A stretch of 64,000 nucleotides of DNA from Anaerococcus marasmi (GTDB lineage: Bacteria > Bacillota > Clostridia > Tissierellales > Peptoniphilaceae), in contig NZ_OLMF01000004.1 of the NCBI RefSeq assembly GCF_900290195.1, positions 1,105,501 through 1,169,500 on the forward strand. Reading direction: 5' to 3'. The translations under genes were made by a program, and so were the position numbers. Of the stretch, positions 42,374 to 51,075 are shown piece after piece. The notes under the pieces were generated by a model, which did not search any database, was not told the origin of the DNA, and was given only the letters and a program-made list of their open reading frames with translations. How positions within the stretch are numbered: position 1 is the first letter of the stretch; each line of letters opens with the position of its first letter.

Positions 42374-43853
42374 GGCTCTTTGTCAAATCGTGTTGGTAAA
42401 TAATAATCAACCAAATTCTTAATCAGGGATAGAAATTTCTATCCCTGAATTTTTAACTAGCTAATAAATTTCTTGTGATAAATATTCTTGTTCTAAAATT
42501 AGCAAAATTCCTGTATCCAAAAGCTATCCTCTTTAAAACCTTAATAAAATTATTAACCCCTTCAATTGGTCCATTAGAATAATCATAAATAAATGAGTTC
42601 TTGATGAAATCTAGGTAATAATAACAAGTATCTATTGATGTTCTCATCCTATCACTAACTTTATCCTTGAAGTGATTTAAATGAAATTTAAACAATTCAA
42701 AATCCTTTTTCTCAATATCCTCTCTTAAGCATTGGTAACAGTCATAAGTATTCTTTAAAGTCTTATCAACATCAAGACTGATATCGACAATATCTTCATC
42801 AGAAACAAATTTACTAGGGAAGTGAACACGTTTAAAAAAATGAATAGGATCAAGGAGTTTGTATGGCTTTAAAAAATGTTTCCAATATTTCTTAAGTCTT
42901 TTGTATTTAATATTGCTTGTAGAATACTCCTTCATCGTGTCAATCCTAGTATGGTTAAAAGAATTTGTAAATAGTTTTACGATATGGAACCTATCAATAA
43001 TGATTTCTGCATTAACAAACAGTTCTTTAATGAGTGATATATAGGGACTATACATATCAATACATACAGTCTTAACCTTATCTCTAACATACCTAGGGTA
43101 GCATAAGAAATATTTCTTTAGGGAATATAGCTGTCTATTCTCTACAATATCAATTACCTTGTGATTATCTGAATTTAGATATATGAAGCTCATAGCTCCT
43201 TTAGCATCTTTGGTTGATTTGAACTCATCAAATGATAGGTGTTTTGGTAGATAAGAAAAGTCTACATTGAATTCATTATCATACTTAGCCATAAATCTAG
43301 CAACTGTAGTTGTAGATATGTAATTATCAGCAGATATATCTTTCATAGATAGCTTTTTTGTTAAACTTGAAAGAACATGTCTTTTAACCTGATTAGAAAT
43401 ATTACAATACTTATCGACTATATTAGATTCAAGTAAGAAATATTTATTGCACGATTTACAGAACATCTTCTGCTTCTTCAAGTCAATTAAAACAGGATGA
43501 TCACCTGCTCTGGAACATCTTACAGTAGATGATTTAAAGCCGTATTTAATTAAGTTATGGTTAGAGCCACAATGAAGGCAAACTTGATCAGAATATTCTA
43601 ATTTAGCTTTTAGAATTGTATATGTTACACCTTTAATGACTTTGTGGTGTATTCCATCAGAAAAATTAAGATTTTCATCTTTGATATTTAGTAAATTTGT
43701 AATAAAATAATTGTTAGACATATTTAATCTCCTTTTAAGTTGTGGTTAATTTAATTATAGGGTAAATGATTAAATATGTCTTCTTTTTTTTACAAAAAAA
43801 TCGTACTGACAGAAGTACCATTTACTTCTACCAACACGATTTATTATAGACCC
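42374..43853 (-). mobile_element. ISL3-family insertion sequence, complete
   Basis: About 1480 bp with one transposase gene and imperfect terminal inverted repeats of about 25 bp. The left end reads GGCTCTTTGTCAAATCG onward, the right end (reverse complement) GGGTCTATAATAAATCG onward, and both continue GTGTTGGTA. Near-identical 8-bp flanks CTTTTAAG (42366-42373) and CTTTTAGG (43854-43861) look like a target duplication with one change. Removing the element rebuilds a perfect CCTAAAAGC / GCTTTTAGG terminator stem between hydF and hydE. Confidence 0.85.
42453..43721 (-). CDS. ISL3-family transposase
   Basis: A 422-residue DDE transposase, full length. An N-terminal zinc-finger region (CLHCGS ... 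CSRAGDHPVLIDLKKQKMFCKSC) precedes a helix-turn-helix segment. The catalytic core has LSFDEFKSTKDAKGAMSFIYLN (first Asp) and VKTVCIDMYSPYISLIKELF (second Asp), followed by IIDRFHIVKLF. The C-terminal SNGPIEGVNNFIKVLKRIAFGYRNFANFRTRI holds the catalytic Glu. All key parts are present, so the element may be active. Codon use is more AT-rich than in the neighbours. Confidence 0.93.
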   Translation of the reverse strand: MSNNYFITNLLNIKDENLNFSDGIHHKVIKGVTYTILKAKLEYSDQVCLHCGSNHNLIKYGFKSSTVRCSRAGDHPVLIDLKKQKMFCKSCNKYFLLESNIVDKYCNISNQVKRHVLSSLTKKLSMKDISADNYISTTTVARFMAKYDNEFNVDFSYLPKHLSFDEFKSTKDAKGAMSFIYLNSDNHKVIDIVENRQLYSLKKYFLCYPRYVRDKVKTVCIDMYSPYISLIKELFVNAEIIIDRFHIVKLFTNSFNHTRIDTMKEYSTSNIKYKRLKKYWKHFLKPYKLLDPIHFFKRVHFPSKFVSDEDIVDISLDVDKTLKNTYDCYQCLREDIEKKDFELFKFHLNHFKDKVSDRMRTSIDTCYYYLDFIKNSFIYDYSNGPIEGVNNFIKVLKRIAFGYRNFANFRTRIFITRNLLAS

Positions 43854-43868
43854 CTTTTAGGTCTTTTC

Positions 43869-44912
43869 TTATGAGTATTTTCTTGTTTTCTTATCGTAGG
43901 TTATTACATCTCCCCTGTCGGTTACGATTTCGTATCCTGCATTTTTTATTCTAAGTTCAAGGCAAGCCCTACATTCTGCCGCCTCATCTCCTGTACAGAT
44001 TTTATTATCATAGAGTGAGTATTTCTCCCTCACCATGGTTGGCGAAAGATTAGGCATGAGGACATTGGCTCCTGCTTGAAGGCCCCTTTCTCTACCCAAG
44101 GGATTGATTGTTCCTAGGGCGGTTGTAGCTGGTATTAGGGCATAAGGGAAAAGAATCCTAAGTATTGAGACAAGTCTTAGGGTCATTTCAAACGATCCAT
44201 TAGGAAAGTCCTTGAAAGGAGTATCATGCTGGGTCATGTAAGGGCCTATTCCAATCATAGCAGGCTCTAGCTCTTCTAGGAATCGCAAGTCCTTTATGAT
44301 ATCTTCTGTCCTTTGGTAGGGAGATCCTACCATAAAGCCTCCCCCAACTTGAAAGCCGATTTCTTTTAAGTCTCTTAGGGCCTGTCTCCTACTTTCAAAG
44401 CTCATAGTTTCTGGGTGAAGCTTTGAGTAATGGTCCTTGTCTGAAGTCTCCTGCCTTAGAAGATATCTATCAGCACCCGCTTCAAACAATTTCTTATAAG
44501 ATTCGTAAGATCTTTCTCCCAAAGATAGGGTGATGGCCACATCATCGTGGAGATTTTTGATTTTTTTGACTATATCTATGAACATATCATCTGTGAAATG
44601 TCCATCCTCTCCTCCTTGAAGGACAAAAGTCCTATATCCAAGCTTATATCCAAGGTCTGCACAAGCGAGAATCTCCTCCTCGCTAAGCCTGTATCTTTCG
44701 ACCTTGTCGTTGGACTTTCTTATCCCACAATAGTAACAATCGTTCTTGCATATATTTGAAAACTCTATTAGACCCCTGACAAAGACCTTATCCCCATAGA
44801 TTTCTTTTCTAATAGCATCAGCCTTCTTGTTAAGCTCATCTGTTAGGCTTTCGTCTTCTATCCATTTTTTTAGAGTTTCATCATCGTAATGTTTAGTATT
44901 TTTAAGTTCCAT
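43869..44912 (-). CDS. hydE: [FeFe]-hydrogenase maturase HydE
   Basis: A radical-SAM protein of 347 residues that acts with HydG and HydF in H-cluster assembly. The SAM motif is FSNICKNDCYYCGIRK (C-x3-C-x2-C). LQGGEDGHFTDDMF and the GIGPYMTQHDTPFKD segment are typical. The additional C-terminal cysteines (CTGDEAAECRACLEL) are present as in many HydE. It is transcribed towards hydGF, separated from it by the IS. The hydrogenase gene itself is not in the window. Confidence 0.95.
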   Translation of the reverse strand: MELKNTKHYDDETLKKWIEDESLTDELNKKADAIRKEIYGDKVFVRGLIEFSNICKNDCYYCGIRKSNDKVERYRLSEEEILACADLGYKLGYRTFVLQGGEDGHFTDDMFIDIVKKIKNLHDDVAITLSLGERSYESYKKLFEAGADRYLLRQETSDKDHYSKLHPETMSFESRRQALRDLKEIGFQVGGGFMVGSPYQRTEDIIKDLRFLEELEPAMIGIGPYMTQHDTPFKDFPNGSFEMTLRLVSILRILFPYALIPATTALGTINPLGRERGLQAGANVLMPNLSPTMVREKYSLYDNKICTGDEAAECRACLELRIKNAGYEIVTDRGDVITYDKKTRKYS

Positions 44913-44918
44913 ATATAT

Positions 44919-45185
44919 CTACTTACTCTTCTTTTTCTTTTTATCTTTTTTATTTTTCTTGGATTTATTTGCCTTGATAGCCTTTTTTTCGACCTTTTTC
45001 ATAAATTCATCAGAGTCTTTTACCTTGACAAATTTTGACTTAATCTCTCCAAAGGATTGATCTTTCTGTCCCTTTTTGCAATGACCTATACAGCCTGTCT
45101 TTAGTTTAAATCCATATTCGTCACTAAGTTTTTCTAGCTTATCTATATCAACGTTTGAGCAATTTTTGCACACTTTTACTTTCAT
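44919..45185 (-). CDS. Small four-cysteine protein with lysine-rich tail
   Basis: About 88 residues. Four cysteines in C-x2-C near the N terminus (VKVCKNCSNVD) and C-x3-C (GCIGHCKKG) resemble DUF1450/YuzB or thioredoxin-like [2Fe-2S] proteins. The last 20 residues are almost all Lys, Asn and Ser. The ATG at 45185 is preferred over a GTG that would abut the AGGAG site. It lies seven bases before hydE, so a link to hydrogenase assembly or electron transfer is possible but unproven. Confidence 0.6.
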   Translation of the reverse strand: MKVKVCKNCSNVDIDKLEKLSDEYGFKLKTGCIGHCKKGQKDQSFGEIKSKFVKVKDSDEFMKKVEKKAIKANKSKKNKKDKKKKKSK

Positions 45186-45197
45186 AAACACTCCTAT

Positions 45198-45240
45198 AAA
45201 AAAATCAGGAGACTCTTGCGAGATTGCAACAGCCTCCTTG
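45198..45240 (-). terminator. Terminator of the S41-MgtE-thioesterase-HD operon
   Basis: An 8-bp stem (45207-45214 with 45231-45238, one G-U) with inner TTGC/GCAA pairs is followed by seven Ts on the minus strand. Confidence 0.8.
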
Positions 45241-45332
45241 GGTTTGGTAAAATAAATTCACTAATAATATACTGCTGTTACTCATATTTGCAAACAAGAT
45301 CTAGCTTGTATATTCTTTAAATTTTAATAATC

Positions 45333-45947
45333 CTAGTCCCTAAAAAGCTTGTAGGGAAACTTGGATTTTTTGGCTCTAATGAGATAGTCTTCTAATTCTT
45401 TTTTGAGTTTAGGTAGGAAATATTCTTCTAATTCATAAAATCTTTCCCTAAAGTAAGCTGGATAGGATTCATCTAAGAAAAGTTCCATCCCTTTCTCAAG
45501 TCCTACAAAGTTTTCATCAAATATCACATAAAGATACTGGACTAGGTAGTCATAGTCTGTGTAATCATAAATATATAAGAAATTTCTTATAAATTCTTCC
45601 TCCTTGGGATCTAGGTCGTAAATATCCTTGTAAAGCTCTAAGTCCTTTAGGGGAAAGCTCTGGCTTATGGCAACCTTCGCTGGGAAAAAATAAGAATCTG
45701 CCCTAAGAATCTTAAAGCCTTCTAGAAAATTATTATCACTAGTAGAGGACTTACCGATCTGGGCAAGGGAGGCAGAAGCCAGAGCTATATCTGGGTCAAG
45801 TCCCAAGTCTTCAGCCATTTTCTCTGCAGTTTTCCCGCAAAGCCAGGATTTTATAATCCACCTATCAGACTTATCCTTAAAGCCTTTTTCTAAATAATCT
45901 ATTATCTTATCCTTGTTGGGAATATTCCCAAATCCTTCTTTATACAT
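45333..45947 (-). CDS. HD-domain-like protein lacking the HD ligands
   Basis: A 204-residue cytoplasmic protein. The segment SDRWIIKSWLCGKTAEKMAEDLGLDPDIALASASLAQIGKS follows the helix pattern of HD phosphohydrolases (H-S ... A-x-x-LHDIGK), but the first His and the HD pair are replaced (KS, AQ). So metal binding is not expected there. The remainder is helical and rich in Tyr, Phe and acidic residues. It overlaps the thioesterase gene by eight bases. Function unknown; a regulatory or binding role is an inference. Confidence 0.6.
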   Translation of the reverse strand: MYKEGFGNIPNKDKIIDYLEKGFKDKSDRWIIKSWLCGKTAEKMAEDLGLDPDIALASASLAQIGKSSTSDNNFLEGFKILRADSYFFPAKVAISQSFPLKDLELYKDIYDLDPKEEEFIRNFLYIYDYTDYDYLVQYLYVIFDENFVGLEKGMELFLDESYPAYFRERFYELEEYFLPKLKKELEDYLIRAKKSKFPYKLFRD

Positions 45948-46635
45948 CTAATCTTATCTTTCCATAAGCGTAGGTCTTAGAAGACCCATCTTCTAGGGCA
46001 AAGGAGAATTCATCTCCGCTCTTTTTCCCTAAGGCCCTTACGCTTTTCTTATCTCTAATTTCATTTCTATAAACTAATTTGATATATCCTATATCTTTGG
46101 CGAAAATATCCGAAAGTTCCTCGATATAATCGAAGTAAACTGCATTGTTTACATGGAAATTTGTATCTATATCTGCCTTCCTAATATAAATATCCTTGAT
46201 GAATTCAAGGTCTTTTTCTAGTTTCACATCCCTAGCAGTAAATACTTCCTCTTCTCTGCCGTAGGCCTTTACTAAATCATCAAGGATTTTCACTGGACGA
46301 AGTCTTTCTATATCCATCAATAAAAACACTGCCTTAGCCTTAACAAGGATTTCCCCATTCTTTTCTACTATAAAATCCCTATAGGCATAAAACCTATTCA
46401 TATGGGTAGGTATGGTTGTGATTTCTATCTCATCATCAAGCCTTACACATTCTTTGATATCTATCTCCCATGAATAAGCAATCCATCTGAAGTTTTCCAT
46501 GTCGATATCCTTTTCGAGGGAACTTGCTTGATCGAAACTAACATCAAACATTAGACTTGCCAAATTTCTCATGGTCAAATACCCATAGCGGTCACAAAAC
46601 ATATGTCCTATAGTATATTTTTTCTTATATTTCAT
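45940..46635 (-). CDS. Acyl-ACP thioesterase (Fat family)
   Basis: A 231-residue protein with two hotdog folds. The opening YTIGHMFCDRYGYLTMRNLASLMFDVSFDQA and the WIAYSWEIDIKECVRLDDEI segment match bacterial acyl-ACP thioesterases. The second half holds the catalytic Asn/His region DTNFHVNNAVYFDYIEEL. The enzyme releases fatty acids from acyl-ACP, setting chain length. It is 8 bases downstream of mgtE within one unit. Confidence 0.85.
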   Translation of the reverse strand: MKYKKKYTIGHMFCDRYGYLTMRNLASLMFDVSFDQASSLEKDIDMENFRWIAYSWEIDIKECVRLDDEIEITTIPTHMNRFYAYRDFIVEKNGEILVKAKAVFLLMDIERLRPVKILDDLVKAYGREEEVFTARDVKLEKDLEFIKDIYIRKADIDTNFHVNNAVYFDYIEELSDIFAKDIGYIKLVYRNEIRDKKSVRALGKKSGDEFSFALEDGSSKTYAYGKIRLDV

Positions 46636-46643
46636 AATTCTCC

Positions 46644-48014
46644 CTATATTGGTGCAACATCCATAAACATTTGAGCTATGTTAAAGTAAACTATTAGGCC
46701 CAGGGAATCTACTATGGTTGTGATAAGGGGACTTGCCATTATAGCAGGGTCTGCCCCGAGTCTCTTAGCAATTATTGGAAGAAGAGAGCCTACCACCTTG
46801 GCACTAACAACTATAAAGAAAAGTGTAACAGAAACCATAAGGGCAATCTCAACTCCTACCTTATCAAAAAGATAGCATTTGAAAAATCCTACTACGGATA
46901 AAAATAGACCGCATACCATTCCAATCCTACATTCCTTCCAAACTACCTTGGCCCAATCGGATAGTTCTATGTCCTTTGTAGCCATGGCACGGATTACAAG
47001 GGTTGAGGTCTGGCTTCCTGCATTTCCTCCAGAGTCAGTTAACATCGGTATAAACATATTAAGGGCAATTATCGACTGGATAACTGCCTCGTAGCTTTTA
47101 AGTATAGTTGAGGTAAAAGCAGATGAGATCATAAGAAACATCAACCAGGGAATCCTGTTTTTGGCAAGGTCCCAAACGCTCATCTTGCTGTATTCTTCCT
47201 CTTCTGGTGTGGTAGCAGCCATGATTTGGAAGTCTTCTGTAGCTTCTTTTTCGATTATCCACATGATATCATCTACCGTGATAATTCCTACGAGCCTATC
47301 TTCCTTATCTACTACTGGTAGGACAGTGAAGCCGTATTTTTGAAAGGTCCTTGCTACGTCTTCTTGGTCATCGTCTGTTCTAACTGTGATCACATCTTCA
47401 TAGAGAAGAGTTGATATCGAAGTATCCCCATCACTTGTAACGAGATTTCTCAAAGATACATAGCCTAAAAGCTTTTTGGTAGAATCTGTAACATAACATG
47501 TATAGACAGTGACCTTGTTATTGCCAATCCTTTTTATTGTCCTTAAGGCTTCACTTACAGACATTGTTATCTTAAGCTCCACAAATTCTGGAGTCATCAG
47601 ACTTGCTGCAGAATCTTCCGGAAACTTAAGATATTGGTTTACTTTCTTTCTCTTTTCTGTATCAGTATTTCTTAGAATCTTTTGAACAACAGAAGCTGGC
47701 ATCTCCTCTAGGGTGTCTATCATATCGTCAAAGTCTAGTTGGTCTAAAAGCGAATGAAATTCTGTATCATTTAGTCCCTTTTTTATCTTATCCTTATCAT
47801 CTGGACCAAGCTCTGCAAAAACTTCTATCGCATCTTCCTTTTTGAGGAGCCTAAAGACGATTAGGGCATCTTCTGCGCTTAGGGTCGATATGAATTCTTC
47901 TATATCGACGGGATTAGTCCTTCTTAAAAGTTTGGAAAGATTGGTCCCGTCGCGCTTTTCTAGAAGTGAGTTTAACTCTTCTACTCTTTTTGAATAATCA
48001 TCATAGTTTTGCAT
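46644..48014 (-). CDS. mgtE: Magnesium transporter MgtE
   Basis: A 456-residue channel. The N domain is a helical superhelix (about 1-130), two CBS repeats follow (about 130-255, VYTCYVTDSTKKLLGYVSL and FTVLPVVDKEDRLVGIITVDDIM), then a plug helix and five membrane helices. The pore segment is PMLTDSGGNAGSQTSTLVIRAMA, and the late DPAIMASPLITTIVDSLGLI includes the selectivity Asp region. The cytoplasmic domains close the channel at high Mg2+. It is joined end to end with the S41 protease gene. Confidence 0.95.
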   Translation of the reverse strand: MQNYDDYSKRVEELNSLLEKRDGTNLSKLLRRTNPVDIEEFISTLSAEDALIVFRLLKKEDAIEVFAELGPDDKDKIKKGLNDTEFHSLLDQLDFDDMIDTLEEMPASVVQKILRNTDTEKRKKVNQYLKFPEDSAASLMTPEFVELKITMSVSEALRTIKRIGNNKVTVYTCYVTDSTKKLLGYVSLRNLVTSDGDTSISTLLYEDVITVRTDDDQEDVARTFQKYGFTVLPVVDKEDRLVGIITVDDIMWIIEKEATEDFQIMAATTPEEEEYSKMSVWDLAKNRIPWLMFLMISSAFTSTILKSYEAVIQSIIALNMFIPMLTDSGGNAGSQTSTLVIRAMATKDIELSDWAKVVWKECRIGMVCGLFLSVVGFFKCYLFDKVGVEIALMVSVTLFFIVVSAKVVGSLLPIIAKRLGADPAIMASPLITTIVDSLGLIVYFNIAQMFMDVAPI

Positions 48015-49220
48015 CTATTCACCCATTTGGTCTAAGAGGACTTGGAGGGCCTTTTTGAATTGATCATCCTTTGAGAGGTTATCCTTTGAGATTTCAAGAG
48101 TTTCTTCACTATTTTCTACTTCTATATCAGGCTCTACTCCGACCTTATTAATTTTTGCACCTGATGGTGTGTGGTATTCGCTTATTGTAATCTTAGCCCC
48201 TGATCCATCGTCTAGTGGGAAAAGTTTTTGTACAATTCCTTTACCGAAAGTCTTCTTACCTATAATCTTTGCCCTATCTCTGTCTTTAAGCGCTCCAGAT
48301 AAAATCTCGCTTGCAGATGCAGAGTTTTCATTTACTAGAACTGTCATTGGGATATCGTCTTTACCTTCATCACTTTCTTCTGTGATTACTTCTCCGTTTT
48401 TATCTTCTGTAGTAACTATGACTCCCTTATCTAAGAACTTATCTGCTATATCAAGACATACATCCAAAGATCCGCCAGGGTTATTTCTAAGATCTAGAAC
48501 AAGCCCTTCCATTCCAGCATCCTTTAGCTTTTTGTAGGAATCCTCGAAGTCTTCTCCTGTTACATCATCAAAGGATTTGATGTGAATGTAGCCGATTTTC
48601 TTATCTCTTGCTTCCATAAGACTTTCATCAATAGTATCGACTTTGACATCGCGTCTTGCGACTTCCATATCTATATCTTTGAAGTTCTTACCGTCTTCTT
48701 CCACTCTTCTTACAGTGATTTTGACACTAGTATCTTCCTCACCCTTCATAATAGCGACAGCTTCTTCCATTTGATCTGCGGAATATTCCTTACCTTCGAC
48801 CTTGATTATATAATCGCCTTCCTTAAGGCCAGCCTCAGCAGCAGGAGATCCGTCAAAGACTTGAACGACCTTGATAAAGCCTTCCTTGCTCGCTTGAACC
48901 AAAACTCCAATTCCCTTATATCTACCGTCGAGAGTCTCCATTAGCTTGGAAAACTCATCCTTGCTATAATATTGGGTGTAAGGATCGCCTAGATTAGCAA
49001 ACATTCCCTTAAGAGATCCTTCATAGAGATCTTCTTTTTCATAATCAAAGAGGAAGTTCTTATCAAGTAAGCTCTCTAGCATATGCATATCTTCGATATG
49101 TGCTTGGTCTTCACTCTTATTTGTAGCATTTAAATCACGATTTAGGCCAACAACATAGCCTGTAAAACCAACTCCTGCCGTTAGGACAAGAGCCAATATA
49201 ACTTTTCCAAATTTTTTCAT
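48015..49220 (-). CDS. S41-family C-terminal processing protease
   Basis: A 401-residue secreted or membrane-attached protease of CtpA/Prc type. A signal-anchor is at 7-26. The N-terminal helical part leads to a PDZ domain (about 92-180; GIGVLVQASKEGFIKVVQVFDGSPAAEAGLKEGDYI). The peptidase core has the nucleophile in VNENSASASEILSGALKD and the Lys about 25 residues later in KTFGKGIVQ. Substrates are usually envelope proteins. First gene of a unit with mgtE. Confidence 0.92.
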   Translation of the reverse strand: MKKFGKVILALVLTAGVGFTGYVVGLNRDLNATNKSEDQAHIEDMHMLESLLDKNFLFDYEKEDLYEGSLKGMFANLGDPYTQYYSKDEFSKLMETLDGRYKGIGVLVQASKEGFIKVVQVFDGSPAAEAGLKEGDYIIKVEGKEYSADQMEEAVAIMKGEEDTSVKITVRRVEEDGKNFKDIDMEVARRDVKVDTIDESLMEARDKKIGYIHIKSFDDVTGEDFEDSYKKLKDAGMEGLVLDLRNNPGGSLDVCLDIADKFLDKGVIVTTEDKNGEVITEESDEGKDDIPMTVLVNENSASASEILSGALKDRDRAKIIGKKTFGKGIVQKLFPLDDGSGAKITISEYHTPSGAKINKVGVEPDIEVENSEETLEISKDNLSKDDQFKKALQVLLDQMGE

Positions 49221-49319
49221 ATAGCCTCCATTAATATATAATATACTATATCACAAAAGGGGTAAGAATACACACAAGAAGAAAAATAAATTAAATTGTC
49301 AGCAAAGATAGGACAAATA

Positions 49320-49348
49320 CTGAAAGCTTAAGGGTTCTATGGTATAAT
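49320..49348 (+). promoter_or_regulatory. Promoter of the secreted helical proteins
   Basis: CTGAAA (49320-49325), a 17-bp spacer and TATAAT (49343-49348), 32 bp before the ATG with AGGAG in between. Confidence 0.6.
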
Positions 49349-49380
49349 AAAGGAAAGTAAAACTAGAAAAAGGAGTTTTT

Positions 49381-50412
49381 ATGAAAAAGAATAATCTTAA
49401 AAAGGGAATACTAGCAGTAGCACTAGCTACAAGTTTCGTCCTAGGAAACGGACAAAGCTTAACAAATGTACAAGCAGCCTCAGAAATTAACCAAGAAAGA
49501 AGCGTACAAGAAATATACGAAGATGCTTTTAAAGAATTAAAAGATAGTTACAATTCTTACCTTAACTTATATGATGACTATACTTATATAAACTCAACAT
49601 CTTATCCAAAGGCATCTTTTGATGGAATAATGGAAAAGACTAAAGCTTTCCTAGAAGAAGAAAAGGATTTAACCAGTGATGAAGCTTACAAGATAGAAGC
49701 AGAAAAAGCAAAATCTCAATTAGCCTTGCTAAATGAAGCAAAAGATAAGCTAAACGGAGAAAGTGTAGATACAGAAACCCTAGCCAAATTATTAATGGAA
49801 TCCCAAGGTTTCGTAAGAAATGATTCCAATTATAAAAATGCTCCAAAAGATAAAAAAGACCTTTATGATCTTGCGATTACAAATGGATACTTAGTTTTCA
49901 ACAAAGGATCTAATAAATTATCTGAAGGTGAATACGAAAAAGCAGTCTCAGATATAAGAGAAGCAAGAGAAGCTATAATCAGAGCTGTTAAGGAAAATAG
50001 AACAAAAGAAAACCTAGCTAAAGAAATTAAAGAATCAGAAGAAATTGTTAAAGAAAAGGACAAATACACCGAAAATACCTACAAAATGTTTGAACTTGCT
50101 CTAACAAGTGCAAAATCAATAGAAAACAATCCTAATTCAAAGCTTGAAGAATATGAAGAAAGCATAAATAATTTAAAGGAAGCAAAAGAAGGTCTAAAAC
50201 TTAAAGAAGATGCAGAAAAAATAAAAAAGGCTCTAGAAGAGTTAAAAGCAGCTAAAAAAGAGCACCAAATAACAGTTAAGGCTTGCAAAATGCTCTTAGA
50301 CTACCCATCTATTGCCAAAAATAACGGCGATAGAATCAGAGCTTACCTCGAAAAATCTGCTAAGGTGATCGAAAAAGCTAACAAAATCTTAGAACAATAT
50401 GGAATGAATTAA
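49381..50412 (+). CDS. Secreted helical FIVAR-like protein
   Basis: A 343-residue exported protein. The signal peptide (1-33) ends in VQAAS. The rest is almost all charged helix with FIVAR-like spacing: an Ala/Glu/Lys-rich unit ending in YEKAVSDIREAREAI, another ending in YEESINNLKEAKEGL. The last 55 residues (LKAAKKEHQITVKACKMLL ... GDRIRAYLEKSAKVIEKANKIL) recur in the next gene. No LPXTG or membrane anchor is visible, so it is likely released or wall-associated. FIVAR modules occur in adhesins and sugar-binding proteins. Function unknown. Confidence 0.75.
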   Translation: MKKNNLKKGILAVALATSFVLGNGQSLTNVQAASEINQERSVQEIYEDAFKELKDSYNSYLNLYDDYTYINSTSYPKASFDGIMEKTKAFLEEEKDLTSDEAYKIEAEKAKSQLALLNEAKDKLNGESVDTETLAKLLMESQGFVRNDSNYKNAPKDKKDLYDLAITNGYLVFNKGSNKLSEGEYEKAVSDIREAREAIIRAVKENRTKENLAKEIKESEEIVKEKDKYTENTYKMFELALTSAKSIENNPNSKLEEYEESINNLKEAKEGLKLKEDAEKIKKALEELKAAKKEHQITVKACKMLLDYPSIAKNNGDRIRAYLEKSAKVIEKANKILEQYGMN

Positions 50413-50430
50413 TAAAGAAAAGGAGTAAGA

Positions 50431-50964
50431 ATGCTTAAGAAAAAACTACTAGCCCTAATATTTACTATAAACTTTGCTTTTCTAGCAACAGTACCAGGTT
50501 TTCAAACCATATCTCCGGTAAGCATAAGCTATGCAGCTGAAAACGAAATAGCAACTCAAAGAGAACAATTGCAAAAAGGAGTTAATGATAGCGAAAATAT
50601 TTTCGCATCTAAAGCATACGGACTAATAAATAAAGAAAGCCTTAAGGCAGAATATAATGGGGCCCTAGAGTATGCTAAGTCAGTCCTAAATAATGAAAAT
50701 GCAAGCTATGAAGAGCTTAGAAATGCGACAATAGGACTTAACGATGCCAAGAATAATCTAAAAGAATATGGCAAGAAAATACTAGCAGTTCAAGAATTAA
50801 AAGCTACTATTGACGATCATAAAATTACTATAAAATCAATTAATTATATAATGAGTGAATATCCTGCCTTAGCTCGCTCAATGGGTGATAGAGCAAACGA
50901 CATTATAAGAAGAAGTAACGAAATTATTGCAAAAGCAGAAAGTATAATAAGTCAATTTGAATAA
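50431..50964 (+). CDS. Secreted helical protein, shorter paralog
   Basis: A 177-residue exported protein. The signal peptide (1-35) ends near SYAAE. A single FIVAR-like unit (LKAEYNGALEYAKSVLNN ... ATIGLNDAKNNLKEYG) is followed by the same C-terminal motif as its neighbour (LKATIDDHKITIKSINYIM ... YPALARSMGDRANDIIRRS). It lies 18 bases downstream of the first protein with its own AGGAG. The pair looks like a tandem duplication with loss of repeats. No known function. Confidence 0.75.
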   Translation: MLKKKLLALIFTINFAFLATVPGFQTISPVSISYAAENEIATQREQLQKGVNDSENIFASKAYGLINKESLKAEYNGALEYAKSVLNNENASYEELRNATIGLNDAKNNLKEYGKKILAVQELKATIDDHKITIKSINYIMSEYPALARSMGDRANDIIRRSNEIIAKAESIISQFE

Positions 50965-50978
50965 ATGAGTAGAGTAAG

Positions 50979-51004
50979 ATCGGCCACGCTGGCCGATTTT
51001 TCTT
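50979..51004 (+). terminator. Terminator of the helical-protein pair
   Basis: A perfect 8-bp stem ATCGGCCA / TGGCCGAT with a CGC loop is followed by TTTTCTTT. Confidence 0.9.
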
Positions 51005-51075
51005 TATACTTGCATTAAGTTAGCTTTCTGGTTAAATATATAAGCGATTTACTTAAGGAAGATAAAGGGGGATTT

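Noticed and set aside
50965-51075. Possible yybP-ykoY manganese riboswitch upstream of mntP
   Set aside because: After the preceding terminator only about 70 bp remain, too short for the aptamer, and its conserved loops are not seen.
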